DNA from: Gallionellales bacterium RIFCSPLOWO2_02_FULL_59_110 | Lineage (GTDB): Bacteria; Pseudomonadota; Gammaproteobacteria; Burkholderiales; Gallionellaceae | NCBI GenBank assembly: GCA_001801215.1 | Contig: MGXA01000070.1 | Coordinates: 1 to 64,000, forward strand | Direction: 5' to 3' | Length of the DNA: 64,000 nucleotides | Part shown: in pieces, positions 56,090-64,000 of the stretch | How positions within the stretch are numbered: position 1 is the stretch's first letter | Layout: every line of letters begins with the position of its first letter | The notes under the pieces: model-generated | What the model was told of the DNA's origin: nothing | Database searches by the model: none | What the model saw: only the letters and a program-made list of their open reading frames with translations | Program-made: the position numbers and the translations under genes

Positions 56090-56791
56090 TTACTGGTCGG
56101 CTCCCGTGGTACTCTCATAGAAATTCACATCGTCGATGAGAATATCCCTGAGGCGTGCTCGCTCTGCCGGGTCGAGGGGTGCCGCTTCATTCAGACCGGC
56201 TGACTTTTCGTGCTTGTTCAAATGAATGTCGGATGAGAGTGGGATGCCGAGCACATCGGACAATCTGGACAGATCCGTAGAGAAAGATTCGAAGCGTCCG
56301 ATGAAGTGGAATGACTTCATGTCAACCGCCTCGAAGTAGTTTCGGGTCAGGATGTATCTCAACAGCGGTAGTCTTGCCGTTTCGAAAATGTCGAGGCGAC
56401 GAGAAAGAAAATAGTCATGGAGAGCATGACGTCCCGGGCCGAGCGTTTTCCAGTATGAGTAAATAGAATGTAGCGTGTCGACCGGATGCCTGAGAAACGT
56501 AACCCTGAATGGGTTGCGGATGTTCGCGTACTTCTGGATGTGGAAATGGCCATGAACGGCCAAGCAGCCATCGGGCAATCCCGGCTGCCTTGCAAAGTAG
56601 CCGGCTGGATCAAGGTTGCGCGGGCTGTTGGGGTCGCATGGATCATCCATATAGTCGGGGAGTACCGAACCGTTACCGAGTGAGCCGCGCAACAAATGCA
56701 AGAACGTCGTTCCCGCTGTCTTGGGGAGGTGTACGGAAACAATCGTTCTGAATGAATCGGTCATGCGAATCTGGTACTCCTGAATATGCAC
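56090..56791 (-). CDS. Sulfotransferase family protein
   Basis: SVHLPKTAGTTFLHLLRGSLG (5'-PSB-like loop), RVTFLRHPVDTLHSIYSYW (3'-PB-like). Confidence 0.85.
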   Translation of the reverse strand: MHIQEYQIRMTDSFRTIVSVHLPKTAGTTFLHLLRGSLGNGSVLPDYMDDPCDPNSPRNLDPAGYFARQPGLPDGCLAVHGHFHIQKYANIRNPFRVTFLRHPVDTLHSIYSYWKTLGPGRHALHDYFLSRRLDIFETARLPLLRYILTRNYFEAVDMKSFHFIGRFESFSTDLSRLSDVLGIPLSSDIHLNKHEKSAGLNEAAPLDPAERARLRDILIDDVNFYESTTGADQ

Positions 56792-56828
56792 TATAACGTG
56801 CTTTGCGGTTTTTCAGGTATCCTTTCCT

Positions 56829-57554
56829 TCATTTTCGGCAAATGATCGCAAGCGATTCCGGTCCTGACAGCGTAAATAGGCTAATAATCCGGAACCCTGC
56901 TGACATCGGTTGCAGCCAGAAGTCAGCACCATACTCCGTGTGAACGATCCAGCCGGATTTTTCAATCCCTGGCGTGCCGTGATAGCTGGGCGGCAGACCC
57001 CGCCTGCTCCGTGAGAGGCGGCCATAAATCAGCGGAATTGTGTAAATCATCGCGCCTCCAGCCTTGAGTGTGCGGTAGCACTGTTGCAAAGCGAGGATAG
57101 GGTCAGAAATGTGCTCGAGAACATCAGAATGCAATATGATATCCCACCTGTTGTCAGCGTAAGGTAGTGCCTGCATGTCGACATCCGGGAACTCAGCCAA
57201 AGTATGGTTGGGCAAACGCTTCAGCCATGGCGAAAGCCCGCCGGCCTCATTTATTTCGAGAACATGCATGGCTCTTGCCTGACGTGATTTGCCGCAGAAT
57301 TCCTGCAGGGTGCCGCAGTACCCAACGTAGTCGAGGAACGCCCCTGCTAGGGTACGGCTGCGCAGATTGCACTGACAGTTTCGGCAGAGCTCGCCTTGCT
57401 GCCTGCCCATGTAATTGGCTTCCTCGGGTGTTAGTTCCCACGCTTCTATGAGATCTTTCCAGAGAATGGTCCGATGATCAAGGGTGCCGGAGCCACATAC
57501 AGGGCAGCGATGGACAGACCGCTTGCCATATCGCTGCATCAATCGGTCAAGCAT
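56829..57554 (-). CDS. SAM-dependent methyltransferase with N-terminal Cys motifs
   Basis: CPVCGSGTLDHRTI, CRNCQCNLRSRTL; WDIILHSDVLEHISDPILALQQCYRTLKAGGAMIYTIPLI. Confidence 0.87.
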   Translation of the reverse strand: MLDRLMQRYGKRSVHRCPVCGSGTLDHRTILWKDLIEAWELTPEEANYMGRQQGELCRNCQCNLRSRTLAGAFLDYVGYCGTLQEFCGKSRQARAMHVLEINEAGGLSPWLKRLPNHTLAEFPDVDMQALPYADNRWDIILHSDVLEHISDPILALQQCYRTLKAGGAMIYTIPLIYGRLSRSRRGLPPSYHGTPGIEKSGWIVHTEYGADFWLQPMSAGFRIISLFTLSGPESLAIICRK

Positions 57555-58422
57555 CTGATTTCCCCTGAATGTACCTCAGCTTCTTTCGTATCCACCGTAC
57601 TGGTGCAGCCAAACGCCAGTATGTTGACCCATGAATGGCGGCCAGAAGATCGTTGGCGACCCGGTGCTCTTGGCGGAGCATGTTCAGTTCGTGAGTATGA
57701 GTCATAGTCCCGTCCAGGATACTGGCGGGTAGGTCTGGAAGGGGGCTGGGAGAGGCGATGGCCAGCAGGTAGGGAAAGGCGATCGGTTTCAAGTTTTCAC
57801 GCGGGCCATCATCGGCCATCGAGAACGATAAGAAGTCTCTGCCATCATTGAGCGGAACCATCAATGAACCATAAACAATCTTTTGGCCGAGAAAAACGGC
57901 ATAAGGAAAATGACGACTAATAAGTGCGATGAACTCCTCGGCGCGGAGTTCAAGGACATGGAATTCATTGTGGTAGTTCGGGTCGTTCGAGTAATGAGCC
58001 TTGTCCGGTGTCGACATGATGAGCATGCCATTCGTAGCCAGAACTCGGCGCAGTTCCGACAGCATGAGGTCATGTTCGGCGTGATGTTCCAGAGTCTCAA
58101 AACTGACTGCCAGATCAATACTTGCGTCCGGTAGATTGATGCTAGTGCATGCGCCCTGCAGGAAATTGAGGTTCATTCTGCGGTAAGTTGCCCTTGCGTG
58201 GGCGATTGTCTCTGCAGCAATGTCGATCCCGGTTACGTTGGAAGCGACTTCTGCAAGCATGTCGGAGCCGTAACCCTCACCGCAAGCAATGTCCAAGACG
58301 CGCTTGCTTCGTGCTAAGGCACGCGAAAAGGCATAACGATGGTAGTGTTCGAGAGCGAGATTTCCACCCAGTCCTGGCAGAAAGCGTTCTCCTGTCCAAT
58401 CAAGATCGGTGCTATTGTGCAT
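57547..58422 (-). CDS. SAM-dependent methyltransferase
   Basis: VLDIACGEGYGSDMLAEVASNVTGIDIA; VSFETLEHHAEHDLMLSELRRVLATNGMLIMSTPD. Confidence 0.92.
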   Translation of the reverse strand: MHNSTDLDWTGERFLPGLGGNLALEHYHRYAFSRALARSKRVLDIACGEGYGSDMLAEVASNVTGIDIAAETIAHARATYRRMNLNFLQGACTSINLPDASIDLAVSFETLEHHAEHDLMLSELRRVLATNGMLIMSTPDKAHYSNDPNYHNEFHVLELRAEEFIALISRHFPYAVFLGQKIVYGSLMVPLNDGRDFLSFSMADDGPRENLKPIAFPYLLAIASPSPLPDLPASILDGTMTHTHELNMLRQEHRVANDLLAAIHGSTYWRLAAPVRWIRKKLRYIQGKSDA

Positions 58423-59737
58423 GTTCTCGAATGAGTGAGAGTTTTATGGTTTTCATGGGCAATCCAACCAGCACTTGTGCCACGCTGCTTGATTGGGCGT
58501 GAAAGACAATTGCTTCATTGATGCGATGCAGAGTTTGGTGCATGCCAGGTATACCATCGGCCGCAGTAATGCATATGGAATAATCGCCGACGGGCAATCT
58601 GGGCATACGAAACACGAAGCGCGCCTCAAGCACCGCATGTTGCGGTGTCACAACAGGAGTGGTCGCATATCTCAGATAGGTATTGTCGCCTATCAGCGCC
58701 AGCCCCAGACGGTTCTTGACTATAAATCCGATCACCGGGGCGGTGAGCGGTTTATGTGCTCGTACCAAGATAACAAGAGAAATCTCCTCTCCTCCAACGA
58801 TATAGTTGAATGGTATCCCGGTCGAGCTTAACATTTTCGCATCAATAATGGTGGCCGCACCGGTACCGGAGGACGTCGCAGAGGTGTTGAAAGAAAACAG
58901 CTCGATGTCGTTTCGCGTTTGCGAACTATTGAGCAGGCTTTCGCGCCGGTCTTTCAGGCTCTTATCGTCGCACGGTCGGCTATCCTGAAAATCAGCCGGT
59001 GTGCGCATTCCCATTGATCTGGTTATGTAGTTTTCGCAAACAGCGGAGGGTGGCCCGATATCACGTACACCACCTTCGATCCAGATGGCCCGATCACTGA
59101 CGGCGGAAATAGTGGCGAGATCGTGACTGACGATGATCAGGGAGCCGTGCCCATGAAAATCGGCAAGATGGCGCATGCATTTTTGCACGAAAACGGCATC
59201 ACCGACAGATAGAGCCTCGTCTATAACAAGAATGTCCGCCTCGACGTGGGATATGGCAGCAAACGCCAACCTGACGAACATCCCGGTCGAGTAGGTGCGC
59301 ACCGGCTGGTCGATGAACTCGCCGATATCCGCGAACGCGGCAATTTCGTCGAAGCGTTCATCCATCTGCGCCTTCGTGAAGCCCATCAGTGCGCCTTGGA
59401 AATAGACGTTCTCTCGCCCGGTAAATTCCGGATTAAACCCCGCACCCAGTTCCAGCAGCGCAGAGATGCGGCCGTTGACCTGCACAGAGCCGGAGGTTGG
59501 CTTGAGAATGCCGCAGATCAACTGCAGCAAGGTGCTTTTACCCGAGCCGTTACGCCCGATGATGCCGACCGTTTCGCCTTTTTTGATCTCGAAGGAAACA
59601 TCCTGCAAGGCCGTAAATTCGCGGTGAAAGCGCATTCGCCCAAAAGTAAGCGCCTGCTTGATGCGGTCGCCGGGGTGACCGAAGATGCGGTATTTTTTAG
59701 TCAGGTTCCTGACCGAGATGGCGATGTCGTCAGCCAT
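58412..59737 (-). CDS. wzt: Polysaccharide ABC exporter ATPase with C-terminal Wzt_C-like domain
   Basis: GRNGSGKSTLLQLICG, GRISALLELGAGFNPEFTGRENVYFQGALMG; ~190 aa beta-rich C-terminal extension. Confidence 0.94.
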   Translation of the reverse strand: MADDIAISVRNLTKKYRIFGHPGDRIKQALTFGRMRFHREFTALQDVSFEIKKGETVGIIGRNGSGKSTLLQLICGILKPTSGSVQVNGRISALLELGAGFNPEFTGRENVYFQGALMGFTKAQMDERFDEIAAFADIGEFIDQPVRTYSTGMFVRLAFAAISHVEADILVIDEALSVGDAVFVQKCMRHLADFHGHGSLIIVSHDLATISAVSDRAIWIEGGVRDIGPPSAVCENYITRSMGMRTPADFQDSRPCDDKSLKDRRESLLNSSQTRNDIELFSFNTSATSSGTGAATIIDAKMLSSTGIPFNYIVGGEEISLVILVRAHKPLTAPVIGFIVKNRLGLALIGDNTYLRYATTPVVTPQHAVLEARFVFRMPRLPVGDYSICITAADGIPGMHQTLHRINEAIVFHAQSSSVAQVLVGLPMKTIKLSLIREHAQ

Positions 59738-59738
59738 T

Positions 59739-60140
59739 TTAATTTGTGTCGCCGCTTCTGGCGATTTCAGCGGCAGCCCAGGTGAGCAGCAAGGCGATCA
59801 GACGGCCCGCTTCATTGCCGGATATCAGGTGAATGGTCTCGTCATCGTAACGAAACTCGACAGCGTAGGGCGTGAGGCAACGCAGCTCGATTACGCCAAC
59901 GGGCGGCACGATGCCAACGTCGGCAAGTGTGCCTGCCAGCTCCTCAAGATCATGGGTGCGGCGATATTCCAGGCCACGCAGGCACATCACCGCTTTAAGT
60001 GCTTTTTCCGCAGCCTGTTGAGCATGGAAGCATGCAACGGCAAGGTCAACGGCGGGGGCATTCAGCAGTGCAACGAAAGCGGCCTGGTCGCGCCTGGCCA
60101 GGCGCATGAATCGCTCTGCCTCCTCACGCTGCGGTGTCAT
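59739..60140 (-). CDS. HEPN domain protein
   Basis: RFMRLARRDQAAFVALLNAPAVDLAVACFHAQQAAEKALKAVMCLRGLEYRRTHDLEELAGTL. Confidence 0.9.
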   Translation of the reverse strand: MTPQREEAERFMRLARRDQAAFVALLNAPAVDLAVACFHAQQAAEKALKAVMCLRGLEYRRTHDLEELAGTLADVGIVPPVGVIELRCLTPYAVEFRYDDETIHLISGNEAGRLIALLLTWAAAEIARSGDTN

Positions 60141-60447
60141 AAAGTATTTTTCCTTCTTTTTTTGCCCAGTAGGCTGCGGTTCCGGGTACCTGACTGCGGC
60201 GCTCAAATTCCTGTTCTGACAGCAACAGGAGATCGACCCCAACGCCCACACGACCAATGGCGCTCTTGAGGCGGAGGTATTCGGCTGCTTTGTCCGGCAG
60301 GTCATATTCCACGACCATCAAGTCCAGGTCTGAGGCTTCATCCGCCTCCCCTTTGGCGTAAGAGCCAAACAATATGACTTTGACCGGCTTTCGGGCTCCG
60401 GCTATCAGACGATGCGTAGCTTCGGCGATATTTTCCGGGCTTAACAT
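60124..60447 (-). CDS. MNT-type minimal nucleotidyltransferase, partner of HEPN
   Basis: KPVKVILFGSYAKGEADEASDLDLMVVEYDL (GSYAKG...DLDL). Confidence 0.9.
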   Translation of the reverse strand: MLSPENIAEATHRLIAGARKPVKVILFGSYAKGEADEASDLDLMVVEYDLPDKAAEYLRLKSAIGRVGVGVDLLLLSEQEFERRSQVPGTAAYWAKKEGKILYDTAA

Positions 60448-60576
60448 AAACATCTCCTCACTTGCGGGGTGAAATTCCCGGCAAGAGCATCGGCGGATGG
60501 CGGGCATTTTTCCTGGATGCGCCGGAGGCAACGGCGCAGGGATTCCAGTTTCTGGGCTATCAGTTCGTTGTCCATG
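60442..60576 (-). pseudogene. Truncated HepT/DUF86-like (HEPN) fragment
   Basis: Reverse strand MDNELIAQKLESLRRCLRRIQEKCPPSADALAGNFTPQVRRCLC*; start matches HepT-like N-termini (MDNExIxxKLESLRRCLxRIxEK), then stops. Confidence 0.65.
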
Positions 60577-60745
60577 CGTTTCGCCTTTCTCTGAGAATGC
60601 GATGGTAGTACGGCATGAGATCAACATCTCCGCCATGCGCGTCATCATCAAGTCTGGATCCGAAAACACGCACGCGCGACCGGCTTCCAGCCACTTGGTG
60701 TGCAAGCTGGCGGATAAATTGAATTTGGTTGTCAGTCAGTCGCAT
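60560..60745 (-). pseudogene. Truncated MNT nucleotidyltransferase (N-terminal part only)
   Basis: MRLTDNQIQFIRQLAHQVAGSRSRVRVFGSRLDDDAHGGDVDLM then unrelated tail PYYHRILRERRNAWTTN*. Confidence 0.7.
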
Positions 60746-60927
60746 GATTATTGAGGTTCCCCGGAAATTTCGAAAAATGATCGGAAATGATCGGGAGTTA
60801 CCTGTGCGAGCAGATGAAATGCCGCATTATAACGTCCTTGAGCAGGGCATCCGGCGGTTTTTCCAGAGTTGATCGTGGGGTGACAATCATGCGCCGGTAT
60901 CATGAGCGGAATGATGCAAACGTCTTT

Positions 60928-61737
60928 TCACAGCGCATCGGCAAATTCGTCCCGGCTATGCTGGAAAAAAGCGTAGCCGAGAATGGCTGCCGCCAGGCCG
61001 ATGGCCAGCGCTGTGATCCAGGGTGTCCACGGTATCGGTGTTCCCAGTGCGGCGGCCCGCCCGGCTTCTATCACCGCGCCGAGCGGGTTGTGCAAATAGA
61101 TGGGGCGCAGCGATTCGGGCACTGCACTCACCGGATAAAACACCGGGGACAGGAACATCAGCATCTGTACGAATAATGGCACGACCTGGGTCATGTCCTT
61201 GATGAATACGCCCCACGCGGAAAGAAACCAGGCAAAACCCAGGGCAAGCAGCAGGAGAGGGATGAGCAGCAAGGGGAATAGAAGCACGTCTCCGTGCAGA
61301 TTGCCGGTCCAGGCCAATGCCGCCAGCAGAATGAGAAAATTGAATGCGCCATGCACCAGCCCTGCGCCGAGTGGAACCAGAGGCAGGATTTCTAGCGGAA
61401 AAATGATTTTCTTCACGAAGCTGGGATAGCCGCGCACCGCCGATGGCGAGCGCGATACGGCTTCGGCGAAGATGTTAAAGACGACCAGGCCGCTGTAAAG
61501 AATCAGCCAGAAGGGCAGCCCTTCCTGCTGCTGCGGCCAGCGCGCCTGAAAAATGTGGCCGAACACAAAAGCGAAAATCGCCAGCATCACCAGCGGGCTG
61601 AGGAAAATCCACAGCACGCCGAACATCGCGCCCCGGTAGCGCAACAGCACATCGCGCATGACAAGCTGGCCGAGCAGGTAGCGGTTGCGCCAGATGTCGG
61701 CAAAGATACGCAGGGGGTTTAAGGTCATTGTGCTCAT
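60928..61737 (-). CDS. wzm: Polysaccharide ABC exporter permease
   Basis: RNRYLLGQLVMRDVLLRYRGAMFGVLWIFLSPLVMLAIFAFVFGHIF; ABC-2 type. Confidence 0.94.
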   Translation of the reverse strand: MSTMTLNPLRIFADIWRNRYLLGQLVMRDVLLRYRGAMFGVLWIFLSPLVMLAIFAFVFGHIFQARWPQQQEGLPFWLILYSGLVVFNIFAEAVSRSPSAVRGYPSFVKKIIFPLEILPLVPLGAGLVHGAFNFLILLAALAWTGNLHGDVLLFPLLLIPLLLLALGFAWFLSAWGVFIKDMTQVVPLFVQMLMFLSPVFYPVSAVPESLRPIYLHNPLGAVIEAGRAAALGTPIPWTPWITALAIGLAAAILGYAFFQHSRDEFADAL

Positions 61738-61906
61738 CGCATCCTGAGAATTGGCTTGGCGATTCTGCGGGTAAGCGGCGGGTTGGTCAATACTTACATG
61801 GCGGGAAATATCGGCAAGCAGCGCTTACCCGCAGGCATGAATGATTTTTGATTCATCCCGCTTTGACGTAAAATCGCCGACATACCGCCAGCCTTGCAGG
61901 AATGCC

Positions 61907-62218
61907 ATGAACGATCCGAAACTCGATATGCTTATCCGGGAAAAAATGCGTAAATATGTTCCCGACCGCCGCATCCAGGTATTGCACTGCGGCGTGATCG
62001 TGCTGGTGTCGATCGTGATTGGCGTGCTCTCCCTGCCTACCGGGCAAGATTTGGCAAATGCGGAGCATCAGGGGTTCGAGCCATGGCTGGGCGTTTACAT
62101 TGCAGTCGCCAGTCTGGCGCTTTATGTCGCGTGGACCTATTCCCGCGCCGCCAAGGCCAGGAAAGAAGCCAATGAGGAATTCCTTGCCGCTCCGTTTGAA
62201 AAAACAATAGAGAAATAA
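61907..62218 (+). CDS. Small hypothetical membrane protein (two TM)
   Basis: MNDPKLDMLIREKMRKYVPDRRIQVLHCGVIVLVSIVIGVLSL...WLGVYIAVASLALYVAWTYSRAAKAR. Confidence 0.65.
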   Translation: MNDPKLDMLIREKMRKYVPDRRIQVLHCGVIVLVSIVIGVLSLPTGQDLANAEHQGFEPWLGVYIAVASLALYVAWTYSRAAKARKEANEEFLAAPFEKTIEK

Positions 62219-62394
62219 TTGTCATCGGGGAATCTTGAGAGGCTGTTCCGAATCGCTGGAATTTATGCCGGTTGCCTTGCCGCACCCCGGCTTTACTGCC
62301 CGTGTGCCGGCATTCCGCGCGACGGGAACGCCTCCACTGGAGAAATGGCCGAAACTGGCGAAAATATTGTGCAGCCGTTACAAGGTCAGCCAAC

Positions 62395-64000
62395 GTGAAT
62401 AGAGAAACCAAAGAGTCGGTTCACACGCCGATGATGCAGCAGTACCTGCGCATCAAGGCGCAGCATCCGGACATGCTGCTGTTTTACCGCATGGGGGATT
62501 TCTACGAGTTGTTCCATGACGACGCAGTGCGCGCCGCCAGGTTGCTCGATATCACGTTGACGCAGCGCGGCGCGTCCAACGGGTCGCCGATCAAAATGGC
62601 CGGTGTGCCTTATCACGCCGCCGAGCAATATCTGGCGCGCCTGGTCAGGCTCGGCGAATCGGTGGCGATCTGCGAGCAGATCGGCGACCCCGCTACCAGC
62701 AAGGGGCCGGTAGAACGCAAAGTGGTGCGCATCGTCACCCCCGGCACGGTCACCGATTCCGCGCTGCTCGAGGAAAAACGCGACTGTTTGCTGCTGGCGC
62801 TGCATGAGCGCCGCGGCGAGATCGGTCTGGCCTGGCTCAATCTTGCCTCCGGGCAATTCATCGTCTGCGAGACTTCCGCTGCCAACCTTCCCGCCGAACT
62901 GGAGCGCCTGCAACCCTCCGAGATACTGCACACCGAAAATGCCGCCCCGCAAGTCAATAGCCACGCTGCGCTGAAGTCGCTGCCCGCATGGCATTTCGAG
63001 CTGGAAACCGCGCGCCGTGCGCTGTGCCAGCAGTTCGCCACGCTCGACCTGTCCGGATTCGGCTGCGACGATTTTACCGTGGGTCTGGAAGCGGCAGGCG
63101 CGCTGCTCGGCTATGCGAAGCTCACGCAGGGTCAGAGCATCAGCCACATCTGCAGCATGCAGGTGTACAGCGCCGACCGATACGTGCGCATGGATGCTGC
63201 GACGCGGCGCAACCTGGAAATCAGCCAGACGCTGCGCGGCGAGCCAGCCCCCACGCTGCTGTCGCTGCTCGACACCTGTGCCGCCAACATGGGCAGCCGT
63301 TTGCTGGCGAACTGGTTGCATCATCCGCTGCGTGATCGGGCGGTGCTGCGCGCGAGGTTGGATGCCGTCGAGCAACTGCTTTCACTCCCTTCCCCCGCAG
63401 GCGGGGGAGGGGTTGGGGGAGAGGGTGCTGCGGCATCACCCCTCTCCCCAACCCTCTCCCCTCATGGGGCGAGGGAGTTATTCCGTAGCGTCCACGACCA
63501 CCTCAAACCCAGCGTCGACGTGGAGCGCATCACCGCGCGCATCGCCCTGCGCAGTGCGCGTCCGCGCGACCTTTCCGGCCTGCGCGACACCTTGAAGCAA
63601 CTCCCGGAACTGCGTACCGCCCTTGGTAGGGTGGGCAGCTCTGCTGCCCACGCGGAGCGTCCTGATGCAAGCTGCGTGGGCACAACGTGCCCTCCCTGCG
63701 CCTCCTTGCTGGACAGCCTGGCCGACGCCCTGCAAGCCGACACCGCGCTGGTCGAACTGCTACAAAACACTATCAAACCCGAACCGTCCTCCGTGCTACG
63801 CGAAGGCGGCGTGATCGCCGACGGATTCGATGCAGAATTAGACGAACTGCGTGGCATCCAAACCAACTGCGGCGATTTCCTACTGGCGCTGGAAGCGCGC
63901 GAGCGCGCCCGCTCCGGCATCGACAAACTGAAAGTCGAATACAACCGCGTGCATGGCTTCTACATCGAAGTCAGCGTCGCCAACGCCGACAAGGTGCCGG
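62395..64000 (+). CDS. mutS: DNA mismatch repair protein MutS, 5' part (runs off window); GTG start at 62395 or ATG at 62431
   Basis: [105 protein letters not shown]. Confidence 0.96.
   Translation, partial: MNRETKESVHTPMMQQYLRIKAQHPDMLLFYRMGDFYELFHDDAVRAARLLDITLTQRGASNGSPIKMAGVPYHAAEQYLARLVRLGESVAICEQIGDPATSKGPVERKVVRIVTPGTVTDSALLEEKRDCLLLALHERRGEIGLAWLNLASGQFIVCETSAANLPAELERLQPSEILHTENAAPQVNSHAALKSLPAWHFELETARRALCQQFATLDLSGFGCDDFTVGLEAAGALLGYAKLTQGQSISHICSMQVYSADRYVRMDAATRRNLEISQTLRGEPAPTLLSLLDTCAANMGSRLLANWLHHPLRDRAVLRARLDAVEQLLSLPSPAGGGGVGGEGAAASPLSPTLSPHGARELFRSVHDHLKPSVDVERITARIALRSARPRDLSGLRDTLKQLPELRTALGRVGSSAAHAERPDASCVGTTCPPCASLLDSLADALQADTALVELLQNTIKPEPSSVLREGGVIADGFDAELDELRGIQTNCGDFLLALEARERARSGIDKLKVEYNRVHGFYIEVSVANADKVP
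63382..63480. repeat. GC-rich inverted-repeat doublet inserted in-frame in mutS
   Basis: TCCCTTCCCCCGCAGGCGGGGGAGGGGTTGGGGGAGAGGGTG ... CACCCCTCTCCCCAACCCTCTCCCCTCATGGGGCGAGGGAG; encodes [33 protein letters not shown]. Confidence 0.88.
63625..63700. repeat. REPIN-like doublet inserted in-frame in mutS
   Basis: GTAGGGTGGGCAGCTCTGCTGCCCACGC ... GCGTGGGCACAACGTGCCCTCCCTGC; encodes [26 protein letters not shown]. Confidence 0.85.

Noticed and set aside
62265-62402. 45-aa + strand [48 protein letters not shown] before mutS
   Set aside because: Overlaps the mutS start, no recognisable domain or convincing start signals
1-64000. CRISPR arrays, tRNA, rRNA, prophage or IS with intact transposase
   Set aside because: No direct-repeat/spacer arrays, tRNA-like cloverleaf, rRNA sequence or complete transposase was recognised by eye; only the RAYT fragment at the left edge

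Overview
64 kb, GC-rich, fully coding-dense bacterial chromosome segment. Gene content looks betaproteobacterial (possibly Gallionellaceae/Nitrosomonadales-like; this is inference). No rRNA, tRNA or CRISPR array was recognised. Main blocks: (1) 3' end of a RAYT-type REP transposase with an adjacent REPIN-like palindrome, then priA. (2) A hexaheme cytochrome c / Tat FeS protein / NrfD operon with no Mo-catalytic subunit. (3) Metabolic and housekeeping genes: FAD oxidase, CorC-like, epimerase, bioA, dacB, TerC, Usp. (4) A ~13 kb signalling locus: CHASE2 Ser/Thr kinase, PP2C phosphatase, double FHA protein, CHASE2 adenylate cyclase, class-II cAMP-PDE-like MBL protein, CNB-CNB-rhodanese protein, GAF-PilB/GspE ATPase and GAF-HD-GYP. 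A second cNMP-binding kinase lies nearby. (5) A type IV pilin with a sigma54-like promoter and a membrane glycosyltransferase-like protein. (6) A ~28 kb surface-polysaccharide locus: MBOAT, GTs, LTA-synthase-like sulfatase plus GDPD, many methyltransferases, sulfotransferase, wecB, wzt/wzm split by a MNT/HEPN module with a decayed second copy. (7) 5' part of mutS, running off the window. The two strongest unusual signals are the cAMP/phospho-Ser/Thr/HD-GYP/secretion-ATPase signalling cluster and the repeated presence of short GC-rich palindromic elements, several in-frame inside conserved genes (priA, bioA, HD-GYP gene, twice in mutS). All family calls are from reading protein motifs by eye; no database search was run.
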